This document shows positions 1-8,694 of a stretch of 64,000 nucleotides of DNA, one piece after another. How positions within the stretch are numbered: position 1 is the first letter of the stretch; the number at the start of each line of letters is the position of its first letter. Made by a program: the position numbers and the translations under genes. Origin of the DNA: JABMOV01 sp964654545 (GTDB taxonomy: Bacteria > Fidelibacterota > Marinisomatia > Marinisomatales > JABMOV01); the NCBI GenBank assembly GCA_964654545.1, contig CAZZIU010000003.1, positions 82,194-146,193 of the forward strand, written 5' to 3'. The notes under the pieces are model-generated. The model saw nothing but the letters and a program-made list of their open reading frames with translations. It was not told the DNA's origin and made no database searches.

Positions 1-2049
1 TTTATAGTGAACCCATCCTCCATAAAGATCAACTATGAAGATTCTGTATTTAGATTTCATCCATTTGAATTGCATGTGGACGATGGGGTATGCGAGGGAA
101 CAGGAACTTGGGGCGATACCTTTGAAGGAAATCTTAGGTTGTCCAATGTTAGCTCCGAATTGGTGTCAGAAATAATCCCTCAGGGAATCCCTGAAATATC
201 TGGGATGATATTTGGCGAAGTTAGCACCAAGGTAGGACAGTTCTCACAAGATTATACTGTGGATATCGCAATTAAAAATGGCTCACTGCAAGGGCAGTCA
301 TTCCAAGACCTGGTTCTTGCATTTGTCTATTTGGACTCGGTGTTGCATATTGACGAGATGACAATGATAGGAGATAAGGTTGGATTACAAATTTCTGGAA
401 CTTTCCCGCAAAATAAATCTGGATCGAAGATTGCACCCGTAACATTGGAAACGTCTTTTACCAATATGGATATGGATTGGTTTATGACGTTTATGCCCCC
501 CTGGTTTTATCTTGGTGGCAACGCTTCCGGTTCTTTTTCTCTTTTAAGGAATGCAGGTAAGGTTGGGTTTGATTTTGATTTGGATATAAAGGAAGCAGTT
601 TTTGATAAAATACCACTAGGAAGAGTTTCAGGGAGGGGTAACTACAATGGCGATCGACTAAACTTTGAATCGTTTACAGCAAAGAAGCCCAACAGTGATT
701 CCATAACAGGGCATGGCTATCTCCCATTGGATTTAACAGCAAAATCTCCCACCTTTGGGAAATTCAAACCAAATGATTCGTTGTACATCGATGTTTCTGG
801 ACATTTTGATAATATGGATTTCTTAACATTGTATCTGGCAGATGTGGATTCCATTTCGGGTGATATTGATTTAAATTTGATTCTAAGCGGTCCGGCCAAT
901 CATATTATCAGAAATGGAAAGATCGATCTGAAGGATGGGACTGTCTATACGATATTGCTGAATGATCCCATACACAATGTTTCAGGCAATGCATCCATTA
1001 AAGATAATTTGCTCACCTTCAATTCTTTAAAAGGGATGCTAAGTGAAAAAAAGAACGGTAAAAAAACCAATGTAACTGTTACAGGTGGAATGGATCTAAC
1101 CAGATTTTTTAAGCCAAACTATAACTTTCATGCAAAGGGAAATAATCTTTATCTGCGTGTACTTGAAGATGACATCACTGGAACAGTAAATGCTGACCTT
1201 AATATTACTGGTCGGGACACCATTACAATTGTGGGCGACGTAGGATTGATCAATGTAGAAATGTACCAGGATTTTGAATCCCAAAATGTTGGACAAGTAA
1301 CTGAATCAGGTGGTACGGTACTCGAATACAAAATCAATTTCCCCATTATAAATCAGTTGACCCTGTTAAATACGCAAATGGACGCCAAGCTCATTGGAGA
1401 AATAAGCTACACAAAGCTCGGTCAATATGAGGCAGATTATGCCGGTGAGCTCCAATTTGAGGAAGGTAAATTCTACTTTTATGGGGATATCTTTGAAATA
1501 ACCTATGGGTATTTGTCTTTTGACAACCAGGGATTCAATCCTTACATGGAAATTGAAGCGGTGACCACGATTGAAGATGAGGTAATTACATTACAAATAG
1601 TAGGAACAATTGATAATCTGAAAATTAATCCTATTTCCTCCAGTGGATATTCACCAAGTGATATACTGGAACTATTAACCATGGGAAAGCGCTATGAGGA
1701 TATGGATCTATCAACTACCGGGATTGGCGATCAGACCAAACAGATTTTAGGTTCGTGGGTGGCGACTCAAATTGAAAGAAATCTTGCTAATTTGAGTGGG
1801 GGAGGAAATTTGGGTATTATTGATGATGTATCCATTTCTGTTGCTGATCCAAACAGCAAGGAGCAGTTGGCAATAAAAGCCGGTATTACCGACAATCTTT
1901 CATTTGCTTACCGACGTTCATTTTCTTTAGCAAATCCACTAAATGAAGTGGGCGTCGAATTAAAAGTAAACCGCTATATTTCGGTTGTAGGTAGTATTGA
2001 TGAAAACAATAATTTCAATGTAAAATACCGTCTACGTTATTCCTACTAA
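1..2049 (+). CDS. tamB: TamB-like translocation/assembly protein, C-terminal part (5' partial)
   Basis: The reading frame is open from the first base of the window, so this is the last ~680 residues of a longer gene; the GTG at 7 is not a convincing start. The protein consists of repetitive beta-strand-rich sequence and ends in a DUF490/TamB-type C-terminal region (a segment around residues 470-560 rich in short beta strands, then a stretch around 640-680 ending in aromatic residues). In the family, TamB is anchored in the inner membrane, spans the periplasm as a beta-helical groove, and works with an outer-membrane Omp85 protein in envelope assembly and possibly phospholipid transport. The next gene, 8 bases downstream, is just such an Omp85 protein, which supports the call. 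The family assignment is fairly sure; the exact cargo is unknown. Confidence 0.8.
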   Translation, partial: FIVNPSSIKINYEDSVFRFHPFELHVDDGVCEGTGTWGDTFEGNLRLSNVSSELVSEIIPQGIPEISGMIFGEVSTKVGQFSQDYTVDIAIKNGSLQGQSFQDLVLAFVYLDSVLHIDEMTMIGDKVGLQISGTFPQNKSGSKIAPVTLETSFTNMDMDWFMTFMPPWFYLGGNASGSFSLLRNAGKVGFDFDLDIKEAVFDKIPLGRVSGRGNYNGDRLNFESFTAKKPNSDSITGHGYLPLDLTAKSPTFGKFKPNDSLYIDVSGHFDNMDFLTLYLADVDSISGDIDLNLILSGPANHIIRNGKIDLKDGTVYTILLNDPIHNVSGNASIKDNLLTFNSLKGMLSEKKNGKKTNVTVTGGMDLTRFFKPNYNFHAKGNNLYLRVLEDDITGTVNADLNITGRDTITIVGDVGLINVEMYQDFESQNVGQVTESGGTVLEYKINFPIINQLTLLNTQMDAKLIGEISYTKLGQYEADYAGELQFEEGKFYFYGDIFEITYGYLSFDNQGFNPYMEIEAVTTIEDEVITLQIVGTIDNLKINPISSSGYSPSDILELLTMGKRYEDMDLSTTGIGDQTKQILGSWVATQIERNLANLSGGGNLGIIDDVSISVADPNSKEQLAIKAGITDNLSFAYRRSFSLANPLNEVGVELKVNRYISVVGSIDENNNFNVKYRLRYSY

Positions 2050-2057
2050 AGCATCAA

Positions 2058-3881
2058 TTGAAAAACACAGTAAAAATTTCCCTCATCCTGTGGATATTTA
2101 CGTTTATAGCGAGCGTTTATAGTCAGCCAGTTGTGACTGTTAAGAATGTTACCATCTATGGTAACAAAGAAGTAAAAACGAAATCACTTGCACCTATAAT
2201 TAGACTGAATAAACGCAGCTGGTTTACTCAACCTGAATTTGACCGTCGTATACTTAAGCTGGACGCTATTACAATAAAAAACTATTATTTGTCGAAAGGA
2301 TTTTTATCAATCACGGTTACAGATTCGTTTGTGGTTGAAGAACAACAGGCAGACATTTTTTTCCATGTACAGGAAGGAAAACAATATTTCATTCGATCCA
2401 TAAAAGTTTTTGGCAACTCCTTAATACCCACGCAACGTGTTTTGGATATACTGCAATTTCAAACTGGCGAACCCTATAATCCAGTAGTGGCGAACCAACA
2501 ATTGCCTATATTGGAGGCAGAACATCACCACTACGGAAAACTATACGCGAAAGTGGAGATTTTAGATTCCGTCACCGATTCCGTTGATATCTCAGTTACT
2601 ATCCGTGAGGGAATAGATGTTGGTATAAAAAACTACTTTATTGAAGGTATTGGCTCTTTTGACCCGGTAGTGGTAGATCGCGAGGTTGCATTTAAGTCGG
2701 GAGAACTGTACCAGAAGGCATTGATCGATAAAACCCAAAAACATCTGAAGGAAACAGGTGTTTTCTCACTGGTTACTTTGTCTCCAGTACGCTTGGCACA
2801 AACAGATTCCTTGGTAAACATCCTCATTGAAGTACGTCAATTCAAAACCCGCGAATGGATTTCGGAGGGTGGATGGTATCCCGTCCAGTTCTTTGAAGGT
2901 GTCGATCCCATTTCCGGAGTTGGTGGCGATATTGAATGGAAAAATCGAAGTCTTTTTCAGACAACGACAAATTTTTCAACGAAATTGTCGGGACACATTC
3001 CATTTGAGCAGGATTTTTATTATCCAAAAATTGCATTTGATATGACATTCGCAAACCAGTGGCTTTTTGGCTTCTGGCGAATTCCCACCAGCGTTGGATT
3101 ATATTACGAATCTTTAAAAAAACCAGATCGACGTAATGACCCTAACATTCACAGATATGGTTTTAAAATTGAAAACAATGTAAAATTTCTCAATCGTTCA
3201 TTTGTATTAACCGGTATCCGCTGGGAAAAGTATATCGTGCCCAAAGAAACCACTGAAAACCAGCAGAATGCCACTGATATCGAGCAGCGATCCATTGACG
3301 TAAATATGCATTTAGATCGATCAAATGATCCTCTGTATCCAACTCGCGGCTACAAGCTGGATGTTGATTTAAGACAAACAGGTGGACCGCTGTTGGGTGG
3401 TAACCGAGAATATTTTAAATACGATGTGGGATTGAACTCCTACTTACCTATTATTGGAAAATTACATTTTGCAAACCGCATTAAATACGGAATGATGTTT
3501 GGCTGGAAGTCCGGATATGATGATATTCAATTCGATAAATTTTATTTAGGTGGCAGCACTACCCTGCGAGGATGGGATACTTTTAGGTTCCAAACTGAAG
3601 TACGAAATGGGGAAGTATTGCCTAGTGGTGAAATTATCCGATTGTTAACCAACTGGGAATTGCGGTTTCCGCTTTTCTGGAAAATTGGATGCGAAGTGTT
3701 TTATGACGGTGGTTTACTTACTGGAAATAGTTCGTCAATCTCTTTTCGAGGCATTCAGTGGAATCAAGGCGTGGGGTTGACCTTGACAACCCCGCTTGGG
3801 CCTATCCGTTTGGATGTGGCTGCACCTATTGAAAACAGGGATAATCTGCAAGTCCATTTAGGTATTCATTATATTTTTTAG
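2058..3881 (+). CDS. tamA: TamA/BamA-like Omp85 outer-membrane protein
   Basis: 607 residues from a TTG start, 8 bases after the tamB stop. An N-terminal signal peptide (hydrophobic residues 6-20, then Ser-Gln) is followed by about three POTRA-like repeats (roughly 24-95, 96-172, 175-260) and a C-terminal beta barrel (about 270-607). The barrel contains the Omp85 signature FYLGGSTTLRGW near residue 500 and ends with a terminal Phe, typical for proteins inserted by the BAM machine. TamA has three POTRAs whereas BamA usually has five, so length and the adjacent tamB favour TamA over BamA. Expected role: outer-membrane partner of TamB in outer-membrane protein or lipid assembly. No strong Shine-Dalgarno is seen, so translation may be coupled to tamB. 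Confidence 0.85.
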   Translation: MKNTVKISLILWIFTFIASVYSQPVVTVKNVTIYGNKEVKTKSLAPIIRLNKRSWFTQPEFDRRILKLDAITIKNYYLSKGFLSITVTDSFVVEEQQADIFFHVQEGKQYFIRSIKVFGNSLIPTQRVLDILQFQTGEPYNPVVANQQLPILEAEHHHYGKLYAKVEILDSVTDSVDISVTIREGIDVGIKNYFIEGIGSFDPVVVDREVAFKSGELYQKALIDKTQKHLKETGVFSLVTLSPVRLAQTDSLVNILIEVRQFKTREWISEGGWYPVQFFEGVDPISGVGGDIEWKNRSLFQTTTNFSTKLSGHIPFEQDFYYPKIAFDMTFANQWLFGFWRIPTSVGLYYESLKKPDRRNDPNIHRYGFKIENNVKFLNRSFVLTGIRWEKYIVPKETTENQQNATDIEQRSIDVNMHLDRSNDPLYPTRGYKLDVDLRQTGGPLLGGNREYFKYDVGLNSYLPIIGKLHFANRIKYGMMFGWKSGYDDIQFDKFYLGGSTTLRGWDTFRFQTEVRNGEVLPSGEIIRLLTNWELRFPLFWKIGCEVFYDGGLLTGNSSSISFRGIQWNQGVGLTLTTPLGPIRLDVAAPIENRDNLQVHLGIHYIF

Positions 3882-3988
3882 GGAACTCTGTGAAACATTG
3901 CGTGTATGAGAGGGCAAAACCATTGCGATTGGGGATATCCATCGTCTAAATTCCGCCACTTTTTTAACAATATCTATGGATAGGAAAA

Positions 3989-4744
3989 ATGCGGTCCAAA
4001 ATTGTAGTAACAGGAATAGTACTAGCGCTCATTACCAGTTGTGGAAAATCACCGGAAAAATTATTAGAAATTGCGGATCAGCAAACCCAGGCCGGTGAAT
4101 TTGACCTGGCAATTGAGACGTACAATAACATAATCAATAATAACGGTGATGACACCTTGACCCCGGTAGCCTATTATCAATTGGCCCGTCTGTATTTAGA
4201 CAGGTTGAATGATTACGACCAAGGGCGTCATTTATTGAAGGACATTGCATCCAAATTTGAAGGAACTGGAGTTAGTAAAAGTGCTACAGCAGATCTGGAA
4301 TATTTTGTGGAGTGGTTGAAAAACACCGCAGAAAATCAGCGCAATAAAAAAGAAATTCAGAAATCCATTACCACACTCAATTACTTGATAACAAATTATC
4401 ATGATGATAAACTGGCTCCCAAGGCCCAATATTTGATTGGTGATATATACATGAATGATTTACGAGATTTTCAAAATGCAATCGATAGCTATATGAAAGT
4501 TGTATATGATTTCGCTGGAACCGGCCAGGATGCCCATGCGCAATTCATGGTTGGCTACATATATGCCAATGTTTTAAATGATAATGAAAAAGCAAAAGAA
4601 GCCTATTCTACTTTTTTAAAGAACTATCCCAGACATGAACTGGTACCATCCGTTAGATTTGAACTGGAATACCTAGGTATGGATATAAACGAAATTCCCG
4701 TTCTTAAACACATTGCCGGGGACCAACCGGCTTTACCCCAGTAA
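3989..4744 (+). CDS. TPR-repeat lipoprotein
   Basis: 251 residues. The N-terminus has a hydrophobic segment followed by a lipobox-like ITSC at residues 15-18, so Cys18 is the likely lipidated residue. The rest is alpha-helical with TPR/Sel1-like units (for example around 26-90, 125-165 and 165-215), including a repeated pattern of Pro-x-Ala followed by Tyr-Leu-x-Gly. The shape resembles BamD or CpoB/YbgF-type periplasmic TPR proteins, but I cannot assign a specific member. It precedes the MoxR gene by 12 bases and is probably co-transcribed with it. The 107-base gap upstream holds a weak promoter-like pair (TTGCGA at 3923, TCTAAA at 3945, 16 bases apart) that could serve this operon. Confidence 0.7.
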   Translation: MRSKIVVTGIVLALITSCGKSPEKLLEIADQQTQAGEFDLAIETYNNIINNNGDDTLTPVAYYQLARLYLDRLNDYDQGRHLLKDIASKFEGTGVSKSATADLEYFVEWLKNTAENQRNKKEIQKSITTLNYLITNYHDDKLAPKAQYLIGDIYMNDLRDFQNAIDSYMKVVYDFAGTGQDAHAQFMVGYIYANVLNDNEKAKEAYSTFLKNYPRHELVPSVRFELEYLGMDINEIPVLKHIAGDQPALPQ

Positions 4745-4756
4745 GGAATAATTGCC

Positions 4757-5755
4757 ATGAGTGACTTTAGTTTATCCGAAATAAATGAACGGATAGCCAA
4801 AGAGTCCGTCTTCGTAGATGACCTAAGAAGGGCGCTCAGTACAGTAATTGTAGGTCAGCAAGAACTTATCAATAAACTATTAATATGTATCCTTGCTGAT
4901 GGACATATTTTGCTGGAAGGTGTTCCAGGATTGGCAAAGACATTGACGGTTAAATCTTTGGCACATTTGATTGATACAAAATTCCAGCGCATTCAGTTTA
5001 CGCCTGATATGCTTCCTGCAGATTTACTAGGTACACTTATCTATAATCAAAAAGCCGGTACATTTGAAACCAGGAAGGGCCCCATATTTTCAAATATCAT
5101 TCTGGCTGATGAAATAAACCGCGCTCCATCAAAGGTCCAAAGTGCTCTACTGGAATCCATGCAAGAAAAACAGGTGACCATCGGAGACGATACTTTTGTT
5201 TTGGATAAACCGTTTTTGGTCATGGCCACACAAAATCCCATAGAACAAGAAGGAACCTACCCGCTCCCGGAGGCTCAGGTTGATAGATTTATGTTCAAAT
5301 TAAAAGTGGGTTACCCCAGTAAAGACGAAGAGCGCACTATCATGCAGCGTGCCGCAAAAACTGGTGATGTATTTGGGAAATTGTCAGCGGTGGTGCATCC
5401 TAATTCGATAATTAAAGCGCAAAACACCATTAATGATATTTACGTGGACGAAAAGGTGGAGGATTACGTTTTAAATCTGGTTTTCGCCACCCGCGAACCT
5501 GAATCCTATGGATTGGGCGATTTGAAAGATCTATTGGAGTTTGGTGCGTCTCCAAGAGCAACCATAAATCTCATATTGGCTTCAAAAGCACGTGCCTTTT
5601 TGGAGCATCGTGGGTACATCACACCGGAAGATATACGCTATATTGGTGCAGATGTGTTACGCCATCGAATTATATTAACCTATGAAGCAGAAGCGGAAGA
5701 AATATCCTCTGAAGATATAATAAAGCGCTTATTCGATTCTATCGAAGTTCCTTAA
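4757..5755 (+). CDS. moxR: MoxR-family AAA+ ATPase
   Basis: 332 residues. Walker A GVPGLAKT lies at residues 55-62 and the Walker B region LADEINRA around 115-122, followed by the MoxR hallmark segment MATQNPIEQEGTYPLPEAQ and a C-terminal lid domain. MoxR ATPases act as chaperones, usually with a neighbouring DUF58 protein and VWA-domain proteins, in assembling or activating periplasmic or membrane complexes. The DUF58 gene follows after 18 bases, as expected. In Bacteroidetes and relatives the same genes usually continue directly into batA-E; here the bat genes lie about 38 kb away (44559-50261). Confidence 0.93.
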   Translation: MSDFSLSEINERIAKESVFVDDLRRALSTVIVGQQELINKLLICILADGHILLEGVPGLAKTLTVKSLAHLIDTKFQRIQFTPDMLPADLLGTLIYNQKAGTFETRKGPIFSNIILADEINRAPSKVQSALLESMQEKQVTIGDDTFVLDKPFLVMATQNPIEQEGTYPLPEAQVDRFMFKLKVGYPSKDEERTIMQRAAKTGDVFGKLSAVVHPNSIIKAQNTINDIYVDEKVEDYVLNLVFATREPESYGLGDLKDLLEFGASPRATINLILASKARAFLEHRGYITPEDIRYIGADVLRHRIILTYEAEAEEISSEDIIKRLFDSIEVP

Positions 5756-5773
5756 ATCGGTTCTTGTCATACG

Positions 5774-6649
5774 ATGATACCAAAAGAAATACTCAAAAAA
5801 GTTCGTCGTATTGAAATTCGCACCAATGGTTTGGTCAATGAATTATTTGGTGGTGAATATCATTCTGTATTCAAAGGAAGAGGAATGACATTTTCCGAAG
5901 TCAGAGAGTATGAACCTGGTGATGATATTCGATTAATCGATTGGAATGTAACTGCCAGATACGGTTCGCCATACATTAAAATTTTCGAAGAAGAACGTGA
6001 GCTGACAGTCTATCTGGTTGTGGATGTATCGAGTTCAGGTAATTTTGGATCCAGCAATCAATTCAAATTAGAATTAGGTACAGAAATTGCTGCAGTACTT
6101 GGATTTTCGGCAATCAAGAATAATGATAAAGTTGGTGCAATTTTATTCAGCGATGAGGTGGAGAAATACATTGCACCACAAAAGGGTCGGAGCCATGTTT
6201 TGCGGTTGGTACGCGAGTTACTTTATTATAAACCACAAGGGAAAGGCACTTCCCTTTCCAAGGCATTTGATTTTATTTTAAAAGTTGCCAAGCGGCGCAG
6301 CGTCATTTTTGTTGTATCGGATTATATGGATGAGGAGTACTGGCAATCGTTAAAAGTGGTAAATCGAAAACATGATTTAATTGGAATTCAAATATTTGAT
6401 CCGGCAGAGAAAACATTACCGGAATTGGGATTGATAAAAGTACATGATCCTGAAACCAATGAGTCATTTTGGATGGATACGGCGATGAGGAAAGATCGCG
6501 AACTGTTTGAATTCCTGCAAGAAAGTCACCAGTCTGAATTTGAAAAAAGATGTAAAAAACATCGGTTTGACCTAATACCAATTTCGACCAATGATGATTA
6601 TATCGAACCTATTATGGCCTATTTTCGAAGCAGAGAGAAGCGTCGTTGA
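5774..6649 (+). CDS. DUF58 domain-containing protein
   Basis: 291 residues. Contains the DUF58 core, including the segment around residues 48-62 (YEPGDDIRLIDWN) and a VWA-like beta/alpha fold starting with VVDVSSSGNFG near 83-93, so a MIDAS-like metal site is possible. DUF58 proteins are nearly always encoded next to MoxR and are thought to be substrates or partners of that ATPase. No membrane segment is seen, in contrast to some longer DUF58 proteins. The stop overlaps the TTG start of the next gene (TTGA), suggesting translational coupling. Confidence 0.9.
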   Translation: MIPKEILKKVRRIEIRTNGLVNELFGGEYHSVFKGRGMTFSEVREYEPGDDIRLIDWNVTARYGSPYIKIFEEERELTVYLVVDVSSSGNFGSSNQFKLELGTEIAAVLGFSAIKNNDKVGAILFSDEVEKYIAPQKGRSHVLRLVRELLYYKPQGKGTSLSKAFDFILKVAKRRSVIFVVSDYMDEEYWQSLKVVNRKHDLIGIQIFDPAEKTLPELGLIKVHDPETNESFWMDTAMRKDRELFEFLQESHQSEFEKRCKKHRFDLIPISTNDDYIEPIMAYFRSREKRR

Positions 6650-7599
6650 TTATACGATTTTCGGTTACCCTGTTTTTGATATTTATGATTTCATGTTCAG
6701 ATGAAAAAGTTGAATCAAGCAGCGTGACATTTGATGCACATCTGGATACGACGGTTGGTTATATTGGAGATGTTTTTCATTACAATATTGCTATACGCGG
6801 TCTGGATGATCAAACAGTATCATTACCAGTTTTGGTTATCCCGGAGGGAGAAGTCAAGTCAGTTAATGTTGTGGAAGAAAATGAACATATAATTGGAGCT
6901 GATTTCGAAATTGTATATTGGGATACTGGTCAACAAATCATACCTTCATTTACCCTTGATGTCATGAATCCTGACAGCAGTATCGTCATGTCATTTAAAT
7001 CGGACCCAATGTTTATTTCTATTTTATCAATGGTAAATGATCCCACAGGTCAGGGAGGTTTGAAACCGGTAAAACCACCCGTTCCTGTTCAAAAACCAAT
7101 TCCCTGGAAAACAATTGTTCCAATTTCTGGAATGCTGTTATCGTTGCTCTTGCTGATACTATTGTGGCAGAAACGATCAGTGAACCATATTGAGAAATTT
7201 GAAAAAATTGACTACATCGAACCTGATCAACTTGCTCTATCAAAAATTGCACAACTTAAAAAATCCGAATTATCTGATATTAAGCAGACCTACACGGAAT
7301 TATCTTACATTCTACGAGAATATGTTGAAAAGAGTCTATATATACGAACATTGGAAATGACGACGGAAGAAATACGATCGCAGAAAAATATTTTCCCGAT
7401 TCCAGACTCCCTATATTCACAGTGGATTGAAGTATTGTTGCGGTCTGATATGACAAAATATGCCAAACATATCCCCGATTTGGTAACAATGCAAAATGAT
7501 ATAGATTGGGCACCAGAATTTGTTGAAGCACTCCTACCATTTTGGAAAAGAAATTCAGTGGACAATCAATCATCAGATCATTCCATTACAAATAGATAA
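6646..7599 (+). CDS. BatD-like single-pass membrane lipoprotein
   Basis: 317 residues from a TTG that overlaps the DUF58 stop by 4 bases. The N-terminus is a short hydrophobic signal ending in MISCSD, so Cys17 could be lipidated. Residues about 25-130 look like a beta-sandwich, similar in layout to BatD repeats (a sentence-like pattern of strands with GDVFHYNIAIRG). A proline-rich linker (about 140-158) leads to a transmembrane segment (about 160-180) and a cytoplasmic helical tail with the motif YTELSYILREYVEKSL, which resembles the DUF4381/BatD C-terminal region. Together with MoxR and DUF58 it forms a minimal MoxR module. The similarity to BatD is structural inference, not a recognised family match. 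Confidence 0.55.
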   Translation: MIIRFSVTLFLIFMISCSDEKVESSSVTFDAHLDTTVGYIGDVFHYNIAIRGLDDQTVSLPVLVIPEGEVKSVNVVEENEHIIGADFEIVYWDTGQQIIPSFTLDVMNPDSSIVMSFKSDPMFISILSMVNDPTGQGGLKPVKPPVPVQKPIPWKTIVPISGMLLSLLLLILLWQKRSVNHIEKFEKIDYIEPDQLALSKIAQLKKSELSDIKQTYTELSYILREYVEKSLYIRTLEMTTEEIRSQKNIFPIPDSLYSQWIEVLLRSDMTKYAKHIPDLVTMQNDIDWAPEFVEALLPFWKRNSVDNQSSDHSITNR

Positions 7600-7609
7600 A
7601 TCAAAAAAT

Positions 7610-7637
7610 TTGAACTCCCAGATTGCATAAGTAAATT
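7610..7637 (+). promoter_or_regulatory. candidate sigma-70 promoter for efp-accB-accC
   Basis: TTGAAC (7610-7615) and TAAATT (7632-7637) are separated by 16 bases, with the efp start codon 27 bases further on. The -35 is a good match and the -10 is four of six. The spacing is the same as in the much stronger promoter in front of the tRNA-tuf operon (63478-63505). Confidence 0.4.
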
Positions 7638-7664
7638 ACCTGGCTTTTATCAGAAGGAGATTTT

Positions 7665-8228
7665 ATGGCAACGACAGCTGATATCCGCAACGGCGCCGTT
7701 ATGCTTTTTAAAGGTAAGCGAATGAAAGTTGTGGAATTTCAACATGTAAAACCCGGAAAAGGTGGGGCGTTTGTACGTACTAAGCTTAAAGATATTCAAT
7801 CTGGGAAAATAATTGATCATACCTTTAATTCCGGGGCTAAAGTTGAATATATACGAGTTGAGGCTAAAACCATGCAATATTTATATGAGGATGGTGAGCA
7901 AGGTGTTTTCATGGATAATGATACCTTCGAACAACTCAATATCCCCTTGCATGAAGAAAAACAATTTTTAAAGGGTGGTATGAATGTAGATTTACTCTTC
8001 GATGGCAAAGAAGTGATTGATTTGCGATTGCCGGCTCATGTTGAAATGGAAGTTACCGAGACTGAGCCGGGAATGAAGGGGAATACGGCAACCGGTGCAA
8101 CCAAACCAGCAACATTGGAAACTGGTTATTCAGTTAATGTTCCTCTCTTTATTGACCAGGGAGATATTCTAAAAATTGATACTCGAACAGGTGAATACCT
8201 GGAACGAGTTTCGAAAGCAACGGGGTAG
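7665..8228 (+). CDS. efp: translation elongation factor P
   Basis: 187 residues, the usual EF-P length. Three beta-barrel domains are evident: an N-terminal KOW-like domain with the conserved loop HVKPGKGGAFVRTKLK, and two OB domains ending in the C-terminal signature DILKIDTRTGEYLERV. Lys32 at the loop tip (PGKGGA) is the position that is beta-lysylated in E. coli; no epmA or epmB gene is seen in this window. EF-P relieves ribosome stalling at polyproline runs. A strong Shine-Dalgarno (AGAAGGAG, 7652-7659) fixes the start. accB and accC follow closely, an arrangement seen in many bacteria. Confidence 0.97.
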   Translation: MATTADIRNGAVMLFKGKRMKVVEFQHVKPGKGGAFVRTKLKDIQSGKIIDHTFNSGAKVEYIRVEAKTMQYLYEDGEQGVFMDNDTFEQLNIPLHEEKQFLKGGMNVDLLFDGKEVIDLRLPAHVEMEVTETEPGMKGNTATGATKPATLETGYSVNVPLFIDQGDILKIDTRTGEYLERVSKATG

Positions 8229-8232
8229 CTCT

Positions 8233-8691
8233 ATGAGCAAATGGCAGGACAAAGTAAAAGAAATCATTTATTTGCTTGAAAACAGCGATGTAAATGAGAT
8301 TGATGTAACATTTTGGGGCCGGCGCTTTCGCGTGGTGAAATCCCCAGGCATTGTCAGTGGTACATCCGGTATGGCACCGAGCGCGCCTATTTCCCCATCA
8401 GCTGTTTCCAGTGAACCTATAACAAATGATGGTCAGGAAATGGTAAGCGGTGATAGTATTGTATCCCCTATGCCAGGTACATTTTACCGTGCCGCATCAC
8501 CTGATTCAGATCCATTTGTGCAAGAAGGAGACCAGGTGGTCAAGGGTGATACATTGTGTATAATTGAAGCCATGAAAATTATGAATGAAATCGAATCTGA
8601 GACCAATGGAGTGATTCGAAAAATATTGATCGAGAATGGTAACCCGGTTGAATATGATCAACCGTTATTTATTATTGATCCAAACGGTTAA
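8233..8691 (+). CDS. accB: acetyl-CoA carboxylase biotin carboxyl carrier protein
   Basis: 152 residues from the ATG at 8233, four bases after the efp stop; an upstream in-frame ATG at 8176 lies inside efp and is rejected. The N-terminal helix-forming domain (1-37) is followed by an Ala/Pro/Ser-rich flexible linker (about 38-66) and a C-terminal biotinyl domain (about 73-150) with the EAMKIMNE motif; Lys115 is the predicted biotinylation site. It carries the carboxyl group between biotin carboxylase (next gene) and the carboxyltransferase, whose genes accA/accD are not in this window. This is the first committed step of fatty-acid synthesis. Confidence 0.96.
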   Translation: MSKWQDKVKEIIYLLENSDVNEIDVTFWGRRFRVVKSPGIVSGTSGMAPSAPISPSAVSSEPITNDGQEMVSGDSIVSPMPGTFYRAASPDSDPFVQEGDQVVKGDTLCIIEAMKIMNEIESETNGVIRKILIENGNPVEYDQPLFIIDPNG

Positions 8692-8694
8692 TTG

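Noticed and set aside
3923..3950. Promoter for the TPR lipoprotein gene
   Set aside because: TTGCGA and TCTAAA have 16-base spacing but each matches only four of six positions; too weak to list as a feature.
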